From JBLUOA01 sp048060095 (lineage in GTDB: Bacteria; Pseudomonadota; Alphaproteobacteria; Rhodobacterales; Rhodobacteraceae): 64,000 nt of DNA. Under the pieces are notes generated by a model. The model was not told the origin of the DNA and made no database searches. It worked only from the letters and a program-made list of their open reading frames with translations. The stretch spans positions 1 to 64,000 of the forward strand of contig NZ_JBLUOA010000005.1 in assembly GCF_048060095.1 (NCBI RefSeq). The letters are read 5' to 3'. Positions 35,514 through 44,464 of this stretch are shown in pieces (the first letter of the stretch is position 1; every line of letters begins with the position of its first letter). Both the position numbers and the translations under genes were made by a program.

Positions 35514-36529
35514 AGCTCGCCGGGCGTGAGTTTGCGGGATATTTCGCGAAACCCGATCCAAGCAGCGCCGGCCTTTTGATCTACGGCGCGGACGCGATGC
35601 GCGTGGCGCTGCGACGGCAAGAGGTTATTGCCGCGCTGATCGGCCCGAATGGCGACGACGAAATGCGCCTGACTCGCATCGCCGCCGCTGACTTGCGCAA
35701 GGAACCCGCGCGCGTGCTGGATGCGATCAAGGCGCAAGGCTTCTTTCCCGGTCCGCGCGTTGTGTTTGTCGAAGACGCGACAGACGGCCTTGCACCCATC
35801 ATCAACGACGCGCTGGCTGAATGGCAGGACGGCGACGCACAGGTGATCGTGACAGCAAAGCAACTGACCGCGCGGTCTGCCCTGCGTAAATTGTTTGAGG
35901 GGCATCCGAAAGCTTATGCCGTCGGCATCTATGACGACCCGCCGTCGCGGGCCGAGATTGAATCGACCCTGACGAAATCCGGCGTGAAAAACATCGGCGG
36001 CGATTCCCTTTCTGCCCTCGAAGCGCTTGCCCGCACAATCGACCCCGGCGATTTCAGGCAGACAGTCGAGAAACTTGCGCTCTATAAGATGGGCGACGAC
36101 ACACCCGTCACGCCCGAGGACATTATCGCCGTCGCCCCAACCTCGACCGAAGCCGCGCTTGACGACGTGATAAATGTGGTCGCCGAGGCTCGCACGGCCG
36201 AAATCGGCCCACTGATTACCAAGCTTGAGGCGCAAGGCGTCGCGGCCGTCGGCCTTTGCATCGGCGCGACGCGGCATTTCCGCCAGCTTCACGCCGCTGC
36301 CTCGGACCCCGGCGGTATTCCTTCAGGGATTCAGCGACAACGCATCTTTGGACTGCGCCGCGACCGGATGCAGCGGCAGGCAAAAGACTGGGGGATGCGG
36401 CGGCTTGAAACCGCGCTGTCCATGCTGACAGACACGGACCTACAACTCAGATCGACCAGCCGCGCCCCGGCAATGGCAGTCATTGAACGCACGCTGGTGC
36501 GGCTGTCGATGCTTGCACAACGACGATAG
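35510..36529 (+). CDS. holA: DNA polymerase III subunit delta
   Basis: From the ATG at 35510 (overlap with the lptE stop) the protein has 339 residues. The ORF can be extended three codons to a TTG, which is less likely. LLIYGADAMRVALRRQEVIAAL is the start of the delta fold, and AIDPGDFRQTVEKLALY-type segments occur later. Delta opens the sliding clamp in the clamp-loader complex. Divergent sequence is normal for this subunit, so the position after lptE supports the call. The GST gene follows 19 bases later. Confidence 0.9.
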   Translation: MKLAGREFAGYFAKPDPSSAGLLIYGADAMRVALRRQEVIAALIGPNGDDEMRLTRIAAADLRKEPARVLDAIKAQGFFPGPRVVFVEDATDGLAPIINDALAEWQDGDAQVIVTAKQLTARSALRKLFEGHPKAYAVGIYDDPPSRAEIESTLTKSGVKNIGGDSLSALEALARTIDPGDFRQTVEKLALYKMGDDTPVTPEDIIAVAPTSTEAALDDVINVVAEARTAEIGPLITKLEAQGVAAVGLCIGATRHFRQLHAAASDPGGIPSGIQRQRIFGLRRDRMQRQAKDWGMRRLETALSMLTDTDLQLRSTSRAPAMAVIERTLVRLSMLAQRR

Positions 36530-36548
36530 GACGACCGACGGAGGGGGC

Positions 36549-37139
36549 ATGTACCAGGTTATCGGCGCAGCCAGATCACGCACCCTAAGGGTGCTTTGGA
36601 TGTTGGAAGAATTGGGCCTTGATTACGAACACATCCCGGCGCGGCCCCATTCCCCGGACGTGACCGAGGAAAACCCCGCAGGCAAGATTCCGGTGCTAAT
36701 CGAAGGGGATGCAACGCTCACCGATTCGACCGCGATCATCCAATACCTCGCTGACAAGCACGGTGCGTTGACCTATCCGGCGGGCACCATCGACCGGGCG
36801 CGGCAAGATGGCATGACGCAGTTGCTGCTGGATGAATTCGACGCCGCGCTTTGGGTGGCGGTGCGGCACATGCACCTTCTGCCAGAGGCGTTGCGCCAAG
36901 ACGGCATCGCAAACACCGTCGGTTGGGAAATCTCCCGCAGCGCGGAGCGTTTGGCCCATCGGATCGACGGGCAACCCTTCGTGATGGGGGATGAGATGAC
37001 CGTCCCTGACATCATCCTGACCCATTGCGGCGGCTGGGCAATGTCGGGTGGGTTTCGCAACGAAGTGAAAGTCCTGCGCGACTACCTGCGTCGGATGCGG
37101 AATCGCCCGGCCTATCGCCGCGCGTTGGCGCGGGCGTAA
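36549..37139 (+). CDS. Glutathione S-transferase-family protein
   Basis: From 36549 (preceded by GGAGGGGGC) the protein has 196 residues. The thioredoxin-like N-domain shows ARSRTLRVLWMLEELGLDYE, the cis-Pro in NPAGKIPVLIEGDA, and the glutathione-binding LTDSTAIIQYLADKHG. The all-helical C-domain follows (MGDEMTVPDIILTHCGGW). It conjugates or reduces substrates using glutathione; the acceptor is not predictable. The 3' end overlaps the convergent flavoprotein gene by 28 bases, an unusual antisense overlap of real coding ends. Confidence 0.9.
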   Translation: MYQVIGAARSRTLRVLWMLEELGLDYEHIPARPHSPDVTEENPAGKIPVLIEGDATLTDSTAIIQYLADKHGALTYPAGTIDRARQDGMTQLLLDEFDAALWVAVRHMHLLPEALRQDGIANTVGWEISRSAERLAHRIDGQPFVMGDEMTVPDIILTHCGGWAMSGGFRNEVKVLRDYLRRMRNRPAYRRALARA

Positions 37140-38296
37140 TCCGCCGCGGCGCGCCCGGCCAGCAAGCCCGTGGCGAGGCATCCGTTAATTAGGTAACCGC
37201 CTGTCGGCGCTTCCCAATCGAGCATCTCTCCGGCGCAGAACACCCCCGGCATTGCGTTCAACATCAGCCCATCGTCCATCGCAGAAAACGCAACACCGCC
37301 CGCCGTCGAAATCGCCTCATCCATCGGGCGGGGGCCATTGTGGCGGACCGGCAGCGCCTTGACCAGCGGGGCGAGCGCCTCGCCCTCCGGCACCGGTCGC
37401 CCGAATTCCATCAGCAACGCCCGTTTGACGGGGTCGAACCTAAGCGCCTTGCGCAAGTGGTTCGTCAGGCTGGTTTTGCCACGGGGATGCGACAACCTGC
37501 TGGCGATTTTCGCCTCGCTCCAATCGGGCATAAGGTCGAGCGTCAGGGAAGCACCCTCCCGCAGCGCCCGCGACACTGCATACACTCCGCCGCCTTCGAT
37601 CCCGCGGGCTGACACGACAAACTCTGCCCGCGCAGATCTATCGCCCGCGATCAGCGTCACGTTCTTTACCGGCGCGCCGAAGTGTCTTGCCATGTGCGGC
37701 GACCAATCGACGGCGAAACCCATATTCGCGGGCTGAAACGGGACTAGATCAACCCCCCGCGCCGCAAGCATATCGGCCCAAGCCCCGCCAGACCCCAACC
37801 GTGACCAGCTCGCGCCACCCAGCGCCAGAACGCACACATCTGAGGTCTGCGTTTCCTTGCCCTCGGGTGTCTCAAAGACGAACGCGCCGTCATACCCGAC
37901 CCAGCGCATCCGAGTCCGAAACGCGACGCCCTTCCCGTCAAGTCGGGCGAGCCAAGCCCGGAGCAATGGCGACGCTTTCATCGCTTTCGGAAAGACCCGC
38001 CCCGACGATCCGGTAAACACATCCTGCGCCAAACCCGCGGCCCAATCCCGCACCGCCTTCGGACCAAAGGCGTGCATAGCCGCCTCCAGCACCGCGCCCC
38101 CGCCCTGAAACTGCGCAACGAACTGATCCAGCGGCTCATCCATCGTAAGGTTCAGACCGGATTTCCCCGCCATCAGAAATTTCCGCGCAACAGATGGCTT
38201 GGCATCCGCAACGGTGACGGACAGCCCGGCATCGGCCAAAACCTCTGCCGCCATCAGCCCAGCCGGCCCCGCGCCGATCACCAGCGCGTCGGTCAT
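37112..38296 (-). CDS. TIGR03862-type flavoprotein (HI0933-like)
   Basis: A 394-residue FAD-binding protein. The Rossmann motif ALVIGAGPAGLMAAEVLADAG starts at residue 5. KFLMAGKSGLNLTMDEP is the family motif, with a later FCAGEMLDWEAPTGGYLINGC that completes the FAD site. HI0933-like proteins are widespread oxidoreductases of unknown substrate, often annotated as NAD(P)/FAD-dependent. It is probably cytoplasmic. Its start overlaps the stop of the MscS-like gene (four-base overlap), so the two are likely co-transcribed, though a common role is unclear. Confidence 0.88.
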   Translation of the reverse strand: MTDALVIGAGPAGLMAAEVLADAGLSVTVADAKPSVARKFLMAGKSGLNLTMDEPLDQFVAQFQGGGAVLEAAMHAFGPKAVRDWAAGLAQDVFTGSSGRVFPKAMKASPLLRAWLARLDGKGVAFRTRMRWVGYDGAFVFETPEGKETQTSDVCVLALGGASWSRLGSGGAWADMLAARGVDLVPFQPANMGFAVDWSPHMARHFGAPVKNVTLIAGDRSARAEFVVSARGIEGGGVYAVSRALREGASLTLDLMPDWSEAKIASRLSHPRGKTSLTNHLRKALRFDPVKRALLMEFGRPVPEGEALAPLVKALPVRHNGPRPMDEAISTAGGVAFSAMDDGLMLNAMPGVFCAGEMLDWEAPTGGYLINGCLATGLLAGRAAADYARANARR

Positions 38297-39609
38297 GCGG
38301 TCGGCATCTCGCCCTTGAACTCGACCACCCGATGCGGATAGGGGATCTGGATTCCGTTGTCCTTCAGCGCGTTCCAGACGAGGAACAGAACGTCGGAGGT
38401 ATACTTATTCTCTCCGTCGTCGATGCCGTTCACCCAGAACTCCACCGCGAAGTCGATACCGCTGTCGCCAAACCCGCGCAGTTCGCAATCGGGCGGGAAG
38501 GGATCGTCCAGCACATCCTTATGTGTCGCCACAGCCTTTTCCACGATTGAGGGCACTTTGTTGATGTCGGTGTCATAGCTGACGGAAAACGGCGCCTCAT
38601 ACCGATTGGCAGAGCCGCTGTCGGAATAATTGACGACCCGCGTCGTTATGAAATCTTCGTTCGGAACAACAATCCAGCGACCGTCATAGGTTTCAAGGAT
38701 CGCAGCACGGGCTGTCATCCTGACGATTGTCCCGGCCTCTCCGCCATCAAGCTCCACGAAATCGCCAACGGTTGCCTGCCCTTCCAGCAACAGAATAACG
38801 CCCGAGATGAAGTTCGACGCGATTTTTTGCAGACCAAAGCCCAGCCCGACGCCAATCGCACCCCCAAGAACAGCGAGCGTGGTCAGGTCGATCCCCATGA
38901 TATTCATCAGCAGCAGGAAGGCCGCCCCGAAAATCACGATCTCTGCAGCCTTGACGGCAAGCTGCCGGGTTGCGGGGCGCAGCTCCTCCTGCCGTTTGAT
39001 ATAGGCGGCGCTTTGATCGTTCGACCAACGGCCAAACCAGAACAGAAGCGATCCGGCGACCACGCCCCGTACCAGCGACATGATCGAGAATGAGATATTG
39101 CCAAGCGCGACGTTGGTTTCGTTCAGATAGGTCGAAACCTCATCCAGCAACCCGACCGTATAGAGCGCCATGATCGGCAACAGCACGTAGCGGCCCAGCA
39201 ACTTGAGAAACGGATCGCTGACGATATCGCGCACCAGCGCCCGCGCGGCGAGGAACAGGAACAACCGCTTGCCGAACGCAATCACAACGCCGGAGCCAAA
39301 GACGGATCGGATCACACCCTCGCCCACCGCCGTGAACAGATAGGCGAGCAATGGCAGGATCAGCGGCAGGAAGATCAGCAGGAACCGACGGCCGCGGGCG
39401 AAGAGTGTTTCTTGATCCTCAGCCGGAGTCAGAATGTTGGTGAGGGTTGGCACAACCCGCCGCGCAACCAGCCAGGCAAGAACGAAGGACACGACCAGAA
39501 CCGCGAATTGCGACCACGCCGCCGGGCTGACCAACCAGCCCTTCGCAATCTCCCACCCTTGCAGGGCGTAACCCTGCACCGTTGTCATCAACTCAGACGG
39601 GTTTTCCAT
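38293..39609 (-). CDS. MscS-type mechanosensitive ion channel
   Basis: The 438-residue protein has an N-terminal set of five or six transmembrane segments, then the pore helix LGGAIGVGLGFGLQKIASNFISG with the Gly/Ala packing of MscS TM3. The cytoplasmic beta domain follows (VGDFVELDGGEAGTIVRMTAR, ETYDGRWIVVPNEDF), then the C-terminal vestibule (YPHRVVEFK). It is a larger MscS homologue than E. coli MscS (286), with extra N-terminal helices, as is common. It opens under membrane tension to relieve osmotic downshock. It is co-transcribed with the flavoprotein gene. Confidence 0.92.
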   Translation of the reverse strand: MENPSELMTTVQGYALQGWEIAKGWLVSPAAWSQFAVLVVSFVLAWLVARRVVPTLTNILTPAEDQETLFARGRRFLLIFLPLILPLLAYLFTAVGEGVIRSVFGSGVVIAFGKRLFLFLAARALVRDIVSDPFLKLLGRYVLLPIMALYTVGLLDEVSTYLNETNVALGNISFSIMSLVRGVVAGSLLFWFGRWSNDQSAAYIKRQEELRPATRQLAVKAAEIVIFGAAFLLLMNIMGIDLTTLAVLGGAIGVGLGFGLQKIASNFISGVILLLEGQATVGDFVELDGGEAGTIVRMTARAAILETYDGRWIVVPNEDFITTRVVNYSDSGSANRYEAPFSVSYDTDINKVPSIVEKAVATHKDVLDDPFPPDCELRGFGDSGIDFAVEFWVNGIDDGENKYTSDVLFLVWNALKDNGIQIPYPHRVVEFKGEMPTA

Positions 39610-39716
39610 GTTGCCACCTGCTGCTTATCGGTCCCTGAAAGCTCTTGCATTGATCGGCGCCGCAAAACAAGTCTGTCGCGGCGAAACACTCTGCTGTGTG
39701 GCCGCCTGATCCTACG

Positions 39717-41417
39717 TCAATGAATGGGCGGCTTCATTCGGCTTATCGACCTATCCAACACGCTCAGGAATATCGCGAAGAACCGGATCAGGTAATTTTC
39801 CTTTGCGGGCTGAGGGTCGCCAAACTCCTGCGCCAAGAAGCGATACAAGACCATGCGGTCAGCGGGGATGTGGCCCGCAGCCATGGGTCCGGCTTGTCTA
39901 AGACAATACCAGTCGCCGATCAGTTCGGTCATACTAAGGTTCTGCAAATGAGCGATATCAATGCCGCGCTGCGCTGCCAAAGACGCCAGTTGGGTCATGC
40001 CGCTTGGTGGCGCTTTAGAACCACCTGACTCCGCCAAAAACCAGCAACCGAGATTCGCCGCGCTGGCATTTTCAACCGCCTCCGCAATCTCTTGCGGCCA
40101 TTTCCTGGGCAGGTAGTGGTGCTGGACTCGGCTGTGCATCTGCCGATACAGGAATGATCCATAGTCTTTGCAGTCCAGCGCAGGGTCGCGGTGTTCACCA
40201 AGGCTGGCCTCTTCATCCCGGTAAATAGCCATCACGCGCGGGTCGATCGGTGCGGTGTCGAGCGGAACTTTTTCGATGTCACACCCCTGATCTTTCGGCC
40301 GAGCAATCATGAAACCTGACGGGAACGCCACCGGCGACGGCACAGAGATATTTGTAAGCTGCCCCGCCGGACCTTGCCTGCGCGACACCGCATTGACGTG
40401 GTAATGACCGCTGAAATGGTATCGCAAGCCGGCGTTTATCAAAGCGTCCGCAACCGCCGGGGCGGGTCTGCGCCTGACGATTTCGGTCTCGCCAAAAAGG
40501 GCGCTCTCGCTGTCTTTGGCATCATCAAACGGGTCGATGACGGGATAATGTGAGAAGGCAAGCAGAGTTTTCCCCTCTTTATCCGCACGCCTGCAAACAT
40601 CCCCGATCCAGTCGAGCAGGAACGATTTGACCCGAAGCACCGCATTCCACCCCGCATCGGTGCTGTCGATAAACGCCTTTTTCTGATCGGGCCGGTAAGA
40701 CCCCGAGCGGGGCTCAAACACGTTTGCGTCGATCATCAGCAGCCATAATCCGGGCTCAGGCTCAACGAGATACGACGCGTCCATCAAGCGGTGTGCGACT
40801 GTTTCGTCGGCAGACCGCGCGGTATACATGCGGTCTTCGACCGCGTCTGACGTGCCAAACGGTGTTTCCCAGTGGAGGTATTCCGGTGCCTTGAAATACC
40901 CATGCTCTGCCATCGGCATCAGGGCGGCGGGCATCCCCTCGCGATACATTCTTGGGGTTAGGATGGCGCTTTCCGGCTCTGTCGCTGCATCATCAGGGTC
41001 GCTGGTGACAAGAACCGACTTTCCCGGTTCTGTCACAAACCGGGTGGATTGATGTTTGCCCAACGGGCCAAACACATCGTGATTGCCGGGCAGCGCGTAG
41101 AAGTTTGTGCCAAAGCGGCCACGGAACTGGGCCAACACCCCGGCCAGACGTTCGGTCGACTCGGCTTGCCCGTCGTCGGTGTAGTCCCCCAGCAGAACCA
41201 CATGGCGGATACCCCGGCGTTGAACCTGATCAAGCGCCGTCGCTAGCGCGGCACCACTTTCGTTGAACACCCTGGAAGACGCTCGCGTGTCTGCCCAACT
41301 GCGGAGCGTCAGACGCTGCCCGTCAACATACAGCCCAGCACCATCGTAATTGCTGTGAATGTCATGAAAATGCGCATCCGCGATAATGGCCACGGCAGAG
41401 GTGTCAGACGAGGCCAT
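39717..41417 (-). CDS. Metallophosphoesterase of the calcineurin-like superfamily
   Basis: A 566-residue protein with complete metal motifs: IADAHFHD (D-x-H), GDYTDDG (GDxxD), GNHD, SHYPVIDP and GHYHVNAV. The catalytic core spans about residues 1-380. The remaining C-terminal part (SLGEHRDPALDCKDYGSF) is unfamiliar. There is no signal peptide, so a cytoplasmic enzyme is likely. Substrate could be a phosphodiester or nucleotide; cyclic nucleotides are hydrolysed by some members (CpdA-type), which matters given the cyclases near 50 and 59 kb, but this is only inference. The gene follows the methyltransferase by two bases and forms a likely operon with the sugar dehydrogenase. Confidence 0.84.
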   Translation of the reverse strand: MASSDTSAVAIIADAHFHDIHSNYDGAGLYVDGQRLTLRSWADTRASSRVFNESGAALATALDQVQRRGIRHVVLLGDYTDDGQAESTERLAGVLAQFRGRFGTNFYALPGNHDVFGPLGKHQSTRFVTEPGKSVLVTSDPDDAATEPESAILTPRMYREGMPAALMPMAEHGYFKAPEYLHWETPFGTSDAVEDRMYTARSADETVAHRLMDASYLVEPEPGLWLLMIDANVFEPRSGSYRPDQKKAFIDSTDAGWNAVLRVKSFLLDWIGDVCRRADKEGKTLLAFSHYPVIDPFDDAKDSESALFGETEIVRRRPAPAVADALINAGLRYHFSGHYHVNAVSRRQGPAGQLTNISVPSPVAFPSGFMIARPKDQGCDIEKVPLDTAPIDPRVMAIYRDEEASLGEHRDPALDCKDYGSFLYRQMHSRVQHHYLPRKWPQEIAEAVENASAANLGCWFLAESGGSKAPPSGMTQLASLAAQRGIDIAHLQNLSMTELIGDWYCLRQAGPMAAGHIPADRMVLYRFLAQEFGDPQPAKENYLIRFFAIFLSVLDRSISRMKPPIH

Positions 41418-41419
41418 CG

Positions 41420-41905
41420 TCAGATTTGTTTTTGGTATAGAAAATACCGATCCTGATCGATGCCGCTTGGCAGCGGCAGTTGCTGAAGCCCCGCGGTTTC
41501 CAGCGGCAGGCCACAGATCGCGATGCCGTTGGGGGTCAATAGATCACTGGCGAGTTCGGGCAACCACTTCAGCGTAATCGCATCCTTATCCGGATAGCCC
41601 GTGCCGATATCCGCATGGACCAAAGCGGCGTTCTGACCAGCAAAGGCTTTCGCCGTTTGTTCGATTTCCCCCAGGATCAGGTTGTCCGGGTCAGGGATTG
41701 ACGACTTATGGGCGGCTAGAGCGCGGTCAAAGGCGATAATATCGCGGCCCGCGAAAACCTCGCGCAGGTGGTTGAATGTCCGGCCATTGCCAAGCCCAAG
41801 CTCCAGAATTGCGCCGGTTTCTGGCACCGGTAATTCAGCCGCGACGTGATTCAGAATATCGCGCTGCGCAGTCAGTCGGCGGATGAAGCTATCAAGGCGG
41901 CTCAT
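41420..41905 (-). CDS. Class I SAM-dependent methyltransferase
   Basis: From the ATG at 41905 the product has 161 residues. GAILELGLGNGRTFNHLRE contains the SAM-binding motif I, DIIAFDRAL the acidic end of strand 2. It is a compact, single-domain enzyme. Its position between a UDP-sugar dehydrogenase (37 bases upstream) and a metallophosphoesterase (two bases downstream) suggests that it methylates a glycan component, but the substrate cannot be read. Alternative start at 41929 (extra eight residues) is not supported by a ribosome-binding site. Confidence 0.82.
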   Translation of the reverse strand: MSRLDSFIRRLTAQRDILNHVAAELPVPETGAILELGLGNGRTFNHLREVFAGRDIIAFDRALAAHKSSIPDPDNLILGEIEQTAKAFAGQNAALVHADIGTGYPDKDAITLKWLPELASDLLTPNGIAICGLPLETAGLQQLPLPSGIDQDRYFLYQKQI

Positions 41906-41942
41906 GTTTGCAGTCCTTTTCCAGCGCAAGATCGCACACAGG

Positions 41943-43274
41943 CTATGCTTTTACGATATTGTCCCCGGTCACATTTCTGCGCGCACAGGCGTTGCGGGTG
42001 TCGATGACCAAAGGCGACCAGCGCACAAGCGAAGCGTAATCCACATCGTCATGATCCGTGGCGATCAACACCGCATCAAACTCTTTGATCACAGATTCAT
42101 CCCATGTGACCGACCGTCGGCCTTTCAATTCTGAATAGGCGCGCGTATCGGGGATTTCGCCGACAAAGGGGTCGTAGTAGGCGGTTTGCCCGCCGCGTTC
42201 TTCGATCAGGTCGATCAGCTTGAACGACGGGCTTTCCCGAATATCTGGCACGTTCTTTTTGTAGGACAGCCCCAGTATCAGCACCTTTGACCGACTAAGC
42301 GCCTTGCCCTGCCGCATATCCAGCGCCTCTGCCAAGCGGGAGACGACGTGCTTGGGCATGGCTGAATTGATCTCTCCGGCAAGCTCAACGAACCGAGTTG
42401 TCAGCTCATACTCTCGGGATTTCCACGTGAGGTAAAACGGATCAATCGGAATGCAGTGCCCGCCCAGACCCGGCCCCGGATAGAACGGCATGTAGCCAAA
42501 CGGCTTGGTGCTGGCGGCGTCGATGACTTCCCAGATGTCGACGCCCATCGCCTCATAGATCACCTTCAACTCATTCACCAAGGCGATGTTAACGGCGCGA
42601 AACACGTTTTCGGTCAGCTTGACGGCTTCTGCAGTGGCGGTGGTCGACACCGGCACGACAGTCGCGACCACCTTGTCGTAGAATGCGGTCATCAGTTCTG
42701 CTGCCTCCGGCCCATCGCCAGCGACGACCTTGGGAATGGTCGATGTTTCGAAATTCGGATTGCCGGGGTCTTCACGCTCTGGCGAGAATCCCAAGAAAAA
42801 GTCTCTGCCGGAAACCAACCCGGTCTTCTCAAGCTCATCACGCACCGGGCCATCGGTCGTGCCGGGATAGGTCGTTGATTCAAGGATGATCAACTGGCCC
42901 TTTCGCAGCGTCTTCGCGATATCGCCGCAGGTCTGGATGACAAAAGACAAATCAGGGGTGCGGTGCTTTGTCAGCGGCGTCGGAACGCAGATGACAACAA
43001 TGTCACATTGCCCAAGCCCGGAGAAATCACAGCTTGCTGCAAACCGTCCAGCGTCGCGCTGTTCGGTCAAGATTTGATCGGACACCGACTCAATATAGCT
43101 CTCCCCATCCTTGATCGCGACGATCTTCGCCGGGTCGATGTCAAAGCCTGCAACCGTGAACCCCGCCCGCGCAACAGCCATGGCCAGCGGCAGCCCGACA
43201 TAGCCAAGCCCGATCACACCCACGCGTGCGTCGCGAGACTCGATCAGGGACAAGAGCGGATTATCTGGTGGCAT
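41943..43274 (-). CDS. Nucleotide-sugar dehydrogenase (UDP-sugar 6-dehydrogenase, WbpA/WecC type)
   Basis: The 443-residue protein has the NAD motif VGVIGLGYVGLPLAMAVARA. It has the WbpA-type motif STTYPGTTDGPVRDELE, FFLGFSPEREDPGN, and the catalytic Cys in GLGGHCIPIDPFYLTWK. It oxidises C6 of a UDP-sugar (UDP-GlcNAc or a related amino sugar by family pattern) to the uronate, using two NAD. The uronic acid product is the type of residue that polysaccharide lyases cut, and a lyase-like gene lies directly opposite (43484). It is divergent from that gene, with a 209-base gap, and heads an operon with the methyltransferase and metallophosphoesterase. Confidence 0.92.
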   Translation of the reverse strand: MPPDNPLLSLIESRDARVGVIGLGYVGLPLAMAVARAGFTVAGFDIDPAKIVAIKDGESYIESVSDQILTEQRDAGRFAASCDFSGLGQCDIVVICVPTPLTKHRTPDLSFVIQTCGDIAKTLRKGQLIILESTTYPGTTDGPVRDELEKTGLVSGRDFFLGFSPEREDPGNPNFETSTIPKVVAGDGPEAAELMTAFYDKVVATVVPVSTTATAEAVKLTENVFRAVNIALVNELKVIYEAMGVDIWEVIDAASTKPFGYMPFYPGPGLGGHCIPIDPFYLTWKSREYELTTRFVELAGEINSAMPKHVVSRLAEALDMRQGKALSRSKVLILGLSYKKNVPDIRESPSFKLIDLIEERGGQTAYYDPFVGEIPDTRAYSELKGRRSVTWDESVIKEFDAVLIATDHDDVDYASLVRWSPLVIDTRNACARRNVTGDNIVKA

Positions 43275-43483
43275 GATCTCGATCACGTGTCAGGACGGCC
43301 TCGCAGGGATGGGCAGCTTCGCCTTTGTTGTCAAGGCACTTGCGCTGACGCCATCAACTCTTAGACATCATTATTGATCGTGTTCCATTGGTATTTAGGT
43401 GTATTCTGCGCGCAATGACTTTGGCTTAGCCGCCCTCTGCCAACAGACACGCGGTCGACAACAACATCGAAGGACTTGCCTCA

Positions 43484-44449
43484 ATGCGAATACTCCCATG
43501 GTGCACAGCGGTATTGCTTGCCTTCAGCGGCCAAGACCTTCGCGCAGAAACAGCCACCGCCCCGCTTTTTGACGGCTTCGAAGACAGCGATTTTACAGAG
43601 GCGGGCGGGTTATATTACCGCAACAACGAAGAACAGACCGCCGGAACCGTGGATTTCCAGCAGAGCGAGGTCAGATCAGGCGAAGGCGCGCTTCGGCTGT
43701 CGGTCAGATCGAACTGCGAAGCGACGGATACCTCTTGCAGCGAACGGGCCGAAATTTGGGAAAAGACGCCGCTGCGCGTCCCTTATGAGCGGGGCGTGTG
43801 GTACGGGTTTTCAGTGAAGTTCGATGACCCGATCCCGGTCGACGACAATCGCTATGTCATCGCCCAGTGGAAGCGGGAAATCGGGCCAGAGGCCGTTGGC
43901 GATTTCAGCCCCTACCTCGCCTTTCGCGTCAATGAAGGCCGGTTGTTCATCACCGTCGAGACAAATTATTACCCCGCGGCGAAACCGCCCGAAGGCGACG
44001 TTTCCGTGCAATGCTCCGAGGGGCAGACGCCAGCATGGCTGCGCCCGGAAACCAATCAGATGCGCTTGCTGGTCGCTACCGATAGCGAATGGACACCACG
44101 GGTCGACGGGCGGTTCAACGCCTGCACCGATAAGACGGCGATAACACCCCGCGGCAACGCGCTGCCCTTGCCCAGCTCAGGCTGGATCGACTTCGCGGTG
44201 TTCAGCAAACCCGGCCCAAACGGCGGCGGGCAGCTTGAAATCTTTGCGAATGGCGACTGGATCGTGACCGTGCGCGGCTATATCGGCCACAACGATCATG
44301 GTTTGGGCGAAAACCAATACTTCAAATTCGGCCCCTATCGCAGCGGGTCACACGCAGATTGGGCGCTGTTTTATGACGATTTCATCCGGTCAGAGCGGTG
44401 CGAAGACGTGTTGAAAGACGCCGAGGCCTGCGCTGCCGTGGGTCGGTAG
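43484..44449 (+). CDS. Heparin-lyase-like polysaccharide lyase, secreted copy
   Basis: The 321-residue protein has a signal peptide (MRILPWCTAVLLAFSGQDLRA, cut near LRA). The mature beta-jelly-roll shows GEGALRLSVRS, CSERAEIWEKT, YGFSVKFDDPIP, YVIAQWKREIG and SPYLAFRVN. It matches the Polysacc_lyase (PL13/20-like) pattern, in which ERAE and QWK line the substrate groove. Such enzymes cleave uronic-acid polymers by beta-elimination. Its closest relative in this window is the protein at 52598-53533, an unmistakable paralogue. It is divergent from the UDP-sugar dehydrogenase and followed 15 bases later by a glycosyltransferase. Confidence 0.85.
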   Translation: MRILPWCTAVLLAFSGQDLRAETATAPLFDGFEDSDFTEAGGLYYRNNEEQTAGTVDFQQSEVRSGEGALRLSVRSNCEATDTSCSERAEIWEKTPLRVPYERGVWYGFSVKFDDPIPVDDNRYVIAQWKREIGPEAVGDFSPYLAFRVNEGRLFITVETNYYPAAKPPEGDVSVQCSEGQTPAWLRPETNQMRLLVATDSEWTPRVDGRFNACTDKTAITPRGNALPLPSSGWIDFAVFSKPGPNGGGQLEIFANGDWIVTVRGYIGHNDHGLGENQYFKFGPYRSGSHADWALFYDDFIRSERCEDVLKDAEACAAVGR

Positions 44450-44464
44450 GATCTGAACCTCCGC

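Noticed and set aside
35465..36292. 275-codon open frame opposite holA
   Set aside because: It is a shadow of holA, with no ribosome-binding site or family resemblance.
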